Below, one piece after another: positions 6,828-12,475 of a DNA stretch of 12,475 nucleotides (position 1 is its first letter; each line of letters starts with the position of its first letter). Under the pieces are notes generated by a model that was given only the letters and a program-made list of their open reading frames with translations, was not told where the DNA came from and made no database searches. Source of the DNA: an uncultured Emergencia sp. (lineage in GTDB: Bacteria > Bacillota > Clostridia > Peptostreptococcales > Anaerovoracaceae); contig CALLDR010000047.1 of the NCBI GenBank assembly GCA_937997955.1, forward strand, positions 1 through 12,475, written 5' to 3'. Position numbers and translations under genes: made by a program.

Positions 6828-6854
6828 GCATGCTCCTCTTTCGGAGGAGCATGC
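6828..6854 (-). terminator. hairpin at the 3' end of ppdK
   Basis: GCATGCTCCTC (6828-6838) and GAGGAGCATGC (6844-6854) form a perfect 11-bp stem with a 5-nt loop, 8 nt past the ppdK stop. On the minus strand no U tract follows, so it is either an imperfect terminator or an mRNA-stabilising 3' hairpin. On the + strand TTTTATTTTT lies 6 nt after it, but no + strand gene leads into it. Confidence 0.6.
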
Positions 6855-6862
6855 GGGTACTT

Positions 6863-9490
6863 TTATTTTTCCAGCTTGATGGCAGCCTGCGCTGCGGCAA
6901 GTCTTGCAATTGGCACCCGGAAAGGGGAGCAGGAAACATATTGTAAACCGATCTGCGCTAAAAATTCAATGGTTTTAGGGTTTCCGCCATGTTCGCCGCA
7001 GATGCCCAGTTTGATATCCGGGCGGGTCTTTTTTCCAAGGGTCACGGCTGTTTCTATCAACTTTCCGACTCCGGATTGATCCAGGACCTTGAACGGATCA
7101 ACTTCCAGGATGCCCTTGTCGATGTATTGGCTGATGATTTCGGTCGTATCATCTCGTGAAAATCCGAAGGTCATCTGCGTCAGATCATTCGTTCCAAAGG
7201 AGAAGAATTCGGCTTCCTCTGCGATTTCGTCGGCGGTTAAAGCGGCTCTTGGAACTTCGATCATGGTTCCAACCAGATAGTCTATTTTTTTGCCTTTCTC
7301 TGACATTACTTTTTCCGCGGTCTCCACCACAGTTTTCTTGACGTCGGCCAGTTCTTTCTTTGAGCCTACTAACGGGATCATGATTTCTGGCACGATTTCC
7401 AGCTGTTCTTCTTCCATTACCTCTATAGCGGCAGAGATGATGGCCTCTGTCTGCATTTCGGCGATTTCAGGATAGGTAACGGCGAGACGGCATCCTCTAT
7501 GGCCCAGCATCGGGTTGAATTCATTCAGTGCGGCAGCGGCTTCTTCAAGCTCTGCTGTGGAAATTCCCGATGCATCTGACAGCTGCTGCATCTCCTCCGC
7601 TGTCTTTGGAAGGAATTCGTGGAGAGGAGGGTCGAGGAGACGTATCGTCATAGGTCTGCCTTCCAGACTTTTATACATTGCTTTGAAATCACTTTGCTGA
7701 TATGGGAGAAGCTTGGACAGGGCCTTCTTCCTCGCGTTTTGGTCCTTGGCGATGATCATTTCACGGATTGCAGGGATTCGCTCTTCTTCAAAGAACATAT
7801 GCTCCGTCCGGCATAGGCCTACACCTTCTGCGCCAAATTCGATCGCCTGGAGGGTGTCCCTCGGCGTATCAGCATTGGTTCTGACCTTCATCGTTCTGAC
7901 TTCGTCGGCCCAATTCAGGATCGTGTTGAACTTGCCGGCAATATTTACAGGAACCAGTTTCAGCACGCCGTCATATATATCGCCGGTAGTGCCGTCTACA
8001 GAGATAAAATCTTCACAGGTGTAAGTCTTTCCGCCGATCAGCAGAGTCTGAGCGTCTTCATCGATTTTCAGCGCGGAACAGCCGGTTACGCAGCATTTGC
8101 CCATTCCGCGGGCCACAACTGCGGCATGGGAGGTGGCTCCGCCATGTGCAGTCAGGATGCCCTGTGCCGCTACCATGCCTGCCAGATCCTCAGGGGAGGT
8201 TTCCGTCCTTACCAGAATTGCTTTTTCTCCTCTTGCGGCTGCTTCGGCTGCCTGTTCGGCAGAAAAGCAAATTTTTCCTGTCGCGGCTCCCGGAGAGGCA
8301 TTCAGACCGTGGGCAATAGGGACGGCTGCTTTTTCCTCTGCCTCATCAAATCTAGGATGCAGGAGATGCTCGATGAGATCAGGTTCAATTCGCAGCAGCG
8401 CAGTTTTTTTATCGATCAGTCCTTCGTTTACCATATCTACGGCGATATTTACGGCAGCCTCAGCTGTTCTCTTTCCGTTTCTGGTCTGCAGCATGAACAG
8501 CTTTCCGTTTTCTATGGTGAACTCCATGTCCTGCATATCGCGGTAGTGATGTTCCAGAAGCTTGGCGATCTGCTCAAATTTCTCGTATGCCTCAGGGAAT
8601 GCTTCTGCCATTTCAGAAATCTTTTTCGGTGTCCTGATTCCTGCAACTACATCTTCGCCCTGGGCGTTTATCAGAAATTCACCGTAGATTTTTTTCTCAC
8701 CGGTTGCAGGATTCCTTGTAAAGGCTACACCGGTGCCTGAGTCAGATCCTTTGTTGCCGAATACCATGGACTGCACGTTTACGGCAGTGCCCAAATCCTC
8801 TGAAATGCCATTTAACTTTCTGTAGAGAATCGCCCTGTCATTACCCCAGGAACGGAATACGGCTTTTACTGCTTCCATAAGCTGTTCTTTAGGATCCTGG
8901 GGAAATTCATGGCCCAGGACTTCAACATACAAAGCTTTATAGCTGGCGATGATCGACTTCAAATCCTCGGTCGTCAGGTCTACGTCGAATTCTGCGCCGA
9001 CTTCAGCCTTCTTTCCGTCGAAGATGGCGTTGAATCTCTTCATAGGGACTTCCATAACAACATCGCCGAACATCTGCAGAAATCTCCGGTAGCTGTCGTA
9101 AGCGAATCTTTCGTTATTTGTAAGCTGACCGAGTGCGACGACGGTCTTGTCGTTCAATCCCAGGTTCAGCACGGTATCCATCATGCCGGGCATTGAGATC
9201 GGGGCGCCTGAACGGACGGAAACCAGCAGGGGATCAGAAGGATCGCCCAACTTTTTGCCCATGGTGTTTTCCAGTTCACATAGTTTCTCTTCAATTTCCG
9301 CAAGGATGTGACCATCGATCTTCCCGCCATCTGTATAGTACTGTTTGCAGGCCTCTGTGGTCACAGTAAAGCCGAAGGGTACGGGCAGACCGATTCTGGT
9401 CATTTCAGCAAGATTCGCGCCTTTGCCTCCCAGCAGATCTCTCATGTCCTTTGTGCCTTCATTGAAGGAATAGACGAATTTTTTGTTCAT
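6863..9490 (-). CDS. ppdK: pyruvate,phosphate dikinase
   Basis: An 875-residue enzyme interconverting pyruvate + ATP + Pi with PEP + AMP + PPi in the cytosol. The order is the N-terminal nucleotide-grasp domain (about 1-340), a phosphohistidine swivelling domain (about 390-510) and a C-terminal TIM-barrel PEP/pyruvate domain. The swivelling domain carries HGGATSHAAVVARG with catalytic H455 and the neighbouring T453. The expected substrate residues R561, R617, E745, N768 and C831 are present, the same numbers as in the C. symbiosum enzyme, so it looks fully active. The start at 9490 has a full AGGAGG (9504-9499) 8 nt upstream; 21 extra in-frame codons before it have no such signal. It is the fourth gene of a run with glycerate kinase, an enolase paralog and a flavin-reductase-like protein. 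In that setting it most likely runs PEP -> pyruvate, making ATP. No gene for the PPDK regulatory kinase/phosphatase is in the window. Confidence 0.98.
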   Translation of the reverse strand: MNKKFVYSFNEGTKDMRDLLGGKGANLAEMTRIGLPVPFGFTVTTEACKQYYTDGGKIDGHILAEIEEKLCELENTMGKKLGDPSDPLLVSVRSGAPISMPGMMDTVLNLGLNDKTVVALGQLTNNERFAYDSYRRFLQMFGDVVMEVPMKRFNAIFDGKKAEVGAEFDVDLTTEDLKSIIASYKALYVEVLGHEFPQDPKEQLMEAVKAVFRSWGNDRAILYRKLNGISEDLGTAVNVQSMVFGNKGSDSGTGVAFTRNPATGEKKIYGEFLINAQGEDVVAGIRTPKKISEMAEAFPEAYEKFEQIAKLLEHHYRDMQDMEFTIENGKLFMLQTRNGKRTAEAAVNIAVDMVNEGLIDKKTALLRIEPDLIEHLLHPRFDEAEEKAAVPIAHGLNASPGAATGKICFSAEQAAEAAARGEKAILVRTETSPEDLAGMVAAQGILTAHGGATSHAAVVARGMGKCCVTGCSALKIDEDAQTLLIGGKTYTCEDFISVDGTTGDIYDGVLKLVPVNIAGKFNTILNWADEVRTMKVRTNADTPRDTLQAIEFGAEGVGLCRTEHMFFEEERIPAIREMIIAKDQNARKKALSKLLPYQQSDFKAMYKSLEGRPMTIRLLDPPLHEFLPKTAEEMQQLSDASGISTAELEEAAAALNEFNPMLGHRGCRLAVTYPEIAEMQTEAIISAAIEVMEEEQLEIVPEIMIPLVGSKKELADVKKTVVETAEKVMSEKGKKIDYLVGTMIEVPRAALTADEIAEEAEFFSFGTNDLTQMTFGFSRDDTTEIISQYIDKGILEVDPFKVLDQSGVGKLIETAVTLGKKTRPDIKLGICGEHGGNPKTIEFLAQIGLQYVSCSPFRVPIARLAAAQAAIKLEK

Positions 9491-9553
9491 TGGATTTACC
9501 TCCTCTTTCTTTAAAATTGACTGCCAAAAGCGGTGTATAGATGTGAATTGCAC

Positions 9554-10051
9554 TCAACGTATTTCCATAATTTCTCCGATAAACATGCAGTAAGGCGGTT
9601 CGGCCGCGAAGATCTCCTTTACCTCATCATCGAACAGATGACCGCCGTCCATAGGCTGGGAGAAGAGTTTCCTGCAGATCAATGTGGTATGCGCTTCTTC
9701 ATAGGTGATGAATTCATCGGAAAACTTCGGGGTTAATTTTGTCAAAGCCAGTTTATTTTTATCGCGCCCGGAGGTTTCACCCAGGAGCGCAAGATCATGT
9801 TTGCACGCTTCGGGGAAAAAGCTGATTGTGTAGATGTCGTTGCGATGCATGAATTCTGTCGTGTAGCGTGTTTCATTGATATAAACCGTAGCTACAGGTT
9901 TTGCCAGATTCGGATCACCGAAAAGTGATCCGAGACTTCCCCAGCTGACAGTCATACAGTTATAGGCATCTTTATTCCCACAGGTCAGCAGTCCCCACTG
10001 CCGATTAAACAGATGGAATACATCGTAGTTGTCTTTTTCAAATGATTTCAT
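9554..10051 (-). CDS. flavin reductase-fold (FMN-binding split-barrel) protein
   Basis: A 165-residue cytosolic protein of the flavin reductase-like family, which binds FMN in a split beta-barrel. NCMTVSWGSLGSLFGDPN (31-48), VYINETRYTTEFM (56-68), YTISFFPE (74-81) and LGETSGRDKNK (90-100) are characteristic. The length is normal for single-domain members. Members reduce flavins or pass electrons to partner enzymes, and many have no known role; the substrate is not predictable. It sits between the enolase paralog (12-nt gap) and ppdK (63-nt gap), and its AGGAG (10062-10058) is 6 nt before the ATG, so it is translated from the same message as the kinase and enolase genes. No redox step is needed between 2-phosphoglycerate and pyruvate, so it may act on an upstream substrate or be a passenger. 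Confidence 0.88.
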   Translation of the reverse strand: MKSFEKDNYDVFHLFNRQWGLLTCGNKDAYNCMTVSWGSLGSLFGDPNLAKPVATVYINETRYTTEFMHRNDIYTISFFPEACKHDLALLGETSGRDKNKLALTKLTPKFSDEFITYEEAHTTLICRKLFSQPMDGGHLFDDEVKEIFAAEPPYCMFIGEIMEIR

Positions 10052-10063
10052 GGCTCTCTCCTG

Positions 10064-11338
10064 TTAAAACTTCAGTAATGGCGTGATATCTGCAAGGTCG
10101 CATGGATCATTGAGATCTGCTGCCCTCATGAGGAAGTTCAGCTTATCAATTCTTTCGCCGGAGCGGGGCGCGCCATTTTTTATGAAGCCAATCTGGAGGC
10201 CTACGGCCAAATCCATGACTACGTCACCTACGACGCCGCCTGAACGGCCGGAGGTGATGGCCAGCAGGTTGTGATCCATCGCGTAGTAATGAGTGTCCAA
10301 TGCCTCAGTAATTGTTCCGACTTGATTCGGTTTGAGGATGAATCCGTCTAAAGCCTGCATAGCGTATGCCTTCGCAAGGCGATCGCGATTGGTTACGATA
10401 AAATCGTCGCCAATGATATTGGTCCTGGTCACGTTCTCATGCAGCTTGGACCAGGAGGTCCAGTCATTTTCATCCAGAAGATCTTCAATGAAAAGGAAAG
10501 GATATTTTTCTGTTAATGTTTTGGCATAAGCGATCAATTCATCTGAGGAAACCCGTTGGCCCTTCAGCAGATAGGTATTGGTCGCTTTATCATACATTTC
10601 ACTGGAAGCGCAGTCCAAAGCAAAGGCAACCTTTCCATCGCAGCCGCAGTTTTTGATGGCCTTGCTGATCAGCTCTAAGATTACTTCTGGATCATCGGAA
10701 GGCGCTTTATAGCCGTAGGAGGGAGCGACGACGGGTTTGCTGCCAAGATAGGCTGTCAGGACGTTTTCGAGCTCCTGAAAGATATTAATTCCCATCTCAA
10801 CAGACTTTTCGACTCGATCCGTACCGTATGGGACGATAATGAATTCATTAAAAGGCTGTGTGAGGTCGTCATACTTCCCTCCGTTTACCACATTAAAACT
10901 AGGGACGGGAACCGTATCAATTTTTCCGTTGGCTATGTATTGGTATAAAGGCATGTTCTGAGCGGCGGCCATGGCGCGGAAAGCAGCGATGGAAACGGAA
11001 TAGACAGCGTTTCCTCCTAAGTTTTCTTTTAGCTCAGTGCCGTCGAGAGCAATCATTTTTTCGTCGATCCCTCTCTGGTCTGCAGCATCCATTCCGATCA
11101 GCTCTGGAGCGATTATCTGGTTGATGTTGTCTACCGCTTTGTGGACGCTTAATCCATGATATTCGTCGGGATTATTGTCCCTCATGACATAGGACTCGTA
11201 CATTCCTACAGATGATCCAGTGGGCGCGGCGCCCGTTCCGACCGCGCCGCTTTCGGTAACGACGTCGACTTCTACACAGGGTCTGCATTTACAGTCGACG
11301 ATTTGACGTGCATGAATGGATTTGATTCTTGTGTCCAT
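10064..11338 (-). CDS. divergent enolase paralog (enolase superfamily)
   Basis: A 424-residue protein that aligns with enolase (2-phosphoglycerate -> PEP) along its full length. Kept features: metal ligands D242 (LDCASSE), E285 (FIEDLLDE) and D311 (IIGDD), catalytic K336 (ILKPNQVGT), R365-S366 and K399, and E165 (NEF, equivalent to E. coli Glu167). Changed features: the NGGxH motif reads NGGKY, with Y156 at the His158 position. GxEIFH reads GINIFQ, with N185 at the Glu208 position. SHRSGETED reads SGRSGGVVGD, with G364 at the His369 position. The N-terminal DSRGNPT stretch reads DCKCRPC (15-21). Loss of the Glu208 and His369 equivalents makes normal enolase activity doubtful; another substrate or altered mechanism is possible. 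The start has a strong GAGGAGG (11352-11346) 7 nt upstream. It lies 15 nt after the glycerate kinase stop, so the two are translationally close. A housekeeping eno is expected elsewhere. Confidence 0.88.
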   Translation of the reverse strand: MDTRIKSIHARQIVDCKCRPCVEVDVVTESGAVGTGAAPTGSSVGMYESYVMRDNNPDEYHGLSVHKAVDNINQIIAPELIGMDAADQRGIDEKMIALDGTELKENLGGNAVYSVSIAAFRAMAAAQNMPLYQYIANGKIDTVPVPSFNVVNGGKYDDLTQPFNEFIIVPYGTDRVEKSVEMGINIFQELENVLTAYLGSKPVVAPSYGYKAPSDDPEVILELISKAIKNCGCDGKVAFALDCASSEMYDKATNTYLLKGQRVSSDELIAYAKTLTEKYPFLFIEDLLDENDWTSWSKLHENVTRTNIIGDDFIVTNRDRLAKAYAMQALDGFILKPNQVGTITEALDTHYYAMDHNLLAITSGRSGGVVGDVVMDLAVGLQIGFIKNGAPRSGERIDKLNFLMRAADLNDPCDLADITPLLKF

Positions 11339-11353
11339 TGTTTTTCCTCCTCG

Positions 11354-12475
11354 TTATTTTATTTTTGGTATGTACAAGATGTTGAGATCGCAAAGATTGG
11401 TTCCGGTATTTCCTGTGAATACGCCGTCTCCCATTTTTGTAAGGGCTTCATAGCATGCGTGGCTGCGGAGCGCTTCGTGGATGTTCACATCATTGACTGA
11501 CGCACGATAAAGGCTGGTTGAATCTGTGATACCTCCTGCGATTGGGGCAGTACCGTCGGTGCCCTCAGAATCAATGGAGAACATGCAGCAGCCCGTTGCC
11601 TTTTCTGAGGCCAGCGCGAAGCCTGCCGTTAATTCCTGAGACGGGCCGCCATGTCCTGAGATCAGGCTGTTGTCCAGGATTTCCGTTGTTACCTCGCCGG
11701 AGCTCAGCACGACACATGGCGGCTTGATTGGGTTGCCATATGTTTGGATTTCCTTTGCCAAAGATGCGAAAAACTTTCCGGCATCTTTACTTTCCCCTTC
11801 CAGGAAGGATGTAAGGATGATGGCGTTAAGTCCCATCTCTTCACATACATCCTTCGCATAAATACAGCTGTCCGGAAGGGTGTTAAGCAAATAGTAGGTA
11901 TTATTTGGAAACTCCTTCGGGGTTTCGCATTCGGCTCCGGCGTTCATCAGATAATCTACGACGCGCTTCGGCAGCCGTTCTGCGACGTTGTAATCACGGA
12001 TGACGCGTCTGGCATCATCTAAGGTGGTTTTATCAGGTCCGATAGGGGTGCTTGCATATTGTTTGTATGGAATTCCAATATTGCCAGTCGCTGGTGTTCC
12101 AACTGCGTCGCTGATGCCAAGGCCGATGAGCTCTGAGCCTCTTTCCTGAATGCGCTTGGCCAGCATTCCGCCGTTAAATTGGGAAATGTGTCTGCGAATG
12201 GCATTGACTTCGTAGATGCCGGCGCCGGATTTGAGCATGACGTCTGTCGTGTCGATTTCATCCTGAAGAGTAAGGCCTTCTACAGGGCAGCTCATCAGTG
12301 CAGAGCTGCCTCCGCTGATAACGCAGATAAAGAGATCGTCGGGACCGGCCTGGTCTACCAGATCTAAAATTTTCAGACAGGCGCGATAGCCCTCTTCATT
12401 GGGAAGGGGATGACCGCCGATAAATACTTCAGTATTTCTGAAGACATCTGTTTCTTCAGAAATCTTCGCGATAAT
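11354..12475 (-). CDS. type-2 glycerate kinase (DUF4147/MOFRL), 5' end outside window
   Basis: The frame is open to the window edge and gives 373 residues; the family usually has about 420-450, so some 50-80 N-terminal residues are missing. Numbering from the edge: GGHPLPNEEG (20-29), VISGGSSAL (52-60) and SGAGIYEVNAIRRHIS (83-98), followed by NGGMLA, mark the N-terminal DUF4147 domain. GHGGPSQELT (274-283), DSEGTDGTAP (302-311) and TGNTGTNLCDL (354-364) mark the C-terminal MOFRL domain. The internal ATG at 12295 lies inside the conserved block and is not the start. The family phosphorylates glycerate with ATP, mostly to 2-phosphoglycerate, the substrate of enolase, which fits the next gene. 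Some motifs are unusual: the family's (S)GPT block after ISD is replaced by a longer TPATGNIGIPYKQY stretch (127-140), and GGRNQEL reads GGPSQEL. A related substrate is therefore possible. First visible gene of the operon. Confidence 0.9.
   Translation of the reverse strand: MIAKISEETDVFRNTEVFIGGHPLPNEEGYRACLKILDLVDQAGPDDLFICVISGGSSALMSCPVEGLTLQDEIDTTDVMLKSGAGIYEVNAIRRHISQFNGGMLAKRIQERGSELIGLGISDAVGTPATGNIGIPYKQYASTPIGPDKTTLDDARRVIRDYNVAERLPKRVVDYLMNAGAECETPKEFPNNTYYLLNTLPDSCIYAKDVCEEMGLNAIILTSFLEGESKDAGKFFASLAKEIQTYGNPIKPPCVVLSSGEVTTEILDNSLISGHGGPSQELTAGFALASEKATGCCMFSIDSEGTDGTAPIAGGITDSTSLYRASVNDVNIHEALRSHACYEALTKMGDGVFTGNTGTNLCDLNILYIPKIK

Noticed and set aside
8126..8740. 204-codon + strand frame opposite ppdK
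   Set aside because: It is antisense to a highly conserved enzyme and its translation resembles no protein.
9491..9553. 21-residue N-terminal extension of PPDK
   Set aside because: The AGGAGG 8 nt before the ATG at 9490 and exact numbering of catalytic residues against the known enzyme fix the start.

Overview
The window looks like chromosomal DNA of an anaerobic Firmicute of the class Clostridia. The signs are AGGAGG-type Shine-Dalgarno sites at most genes, near-consensus sigma-A promoters (two with an extended -10), a clustered tRNA locus with encoded CCA ends, a pyruvate,phosphate dikinase (PPDK) whose catalytic residues fall at the same numbers as in Clostridium symbiosum PPDK, and a short UvrA paralog. 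No species can be named from the sequence alone.

Positions 1-489 hold a tRNA locus on the + strand: the 3' part of tRNA-Asp(GUC), then a new promoter, then tRNA-His(GUG), tRNA-Gln(CUG) and tRNA-Cys(GCA), closed by an intrinsic terminator. Positions 490-739 are AT-rich and without a supportable gene, but carry a hairpin and an exact 11-bp tandem repeat. Positions 740-3379 carry two monocistronic + strand genes, each with its own promoter: an AAA+ ATPase of the AAA_14/DUF4143 type and an exported or membrane-anchored protein of unknown function with a very acidic stretch. The spacer between them holds several copies of a TGCATATAA element and a 13-bp perfect inverted repeat.

From 3493 to the right edge everything reads on the minus strand. 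In transcription order (right to left) the genes are: a type-2 glycerate kinase (5' end outside the window), an enolase paralog, a small flavin-reductase-fold protein and PPDK, with gaps of 15, 12 and 63 nt, then after 132 nt a short UvrA-like ABC ATPase, and after 58 nt an RpiR-family regulator that ends in a good intrinsic terminator. Taken at face value, the first, second and fourth genes form a route glycerate -> 2-phosphoglycerate -> phosphoenolpyruvate -> pyruvate, with PPDK recovering ATP from AMP and PPi.

The most interesting point is that the enolase paralog keeps the three metal ligands and the catalytic lysine but has lost the residues equivalent to E. coli His158, Glu208 and His369. 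The glycerate kinase next to it is also divergent in several family motifs. The PPDK is fully canonical. A paired kinase/enolase that has shifted to another phosphorylated hydroxy-acid, feeding a normal PPDK, is a reasonable hypothesis but is not proven here.
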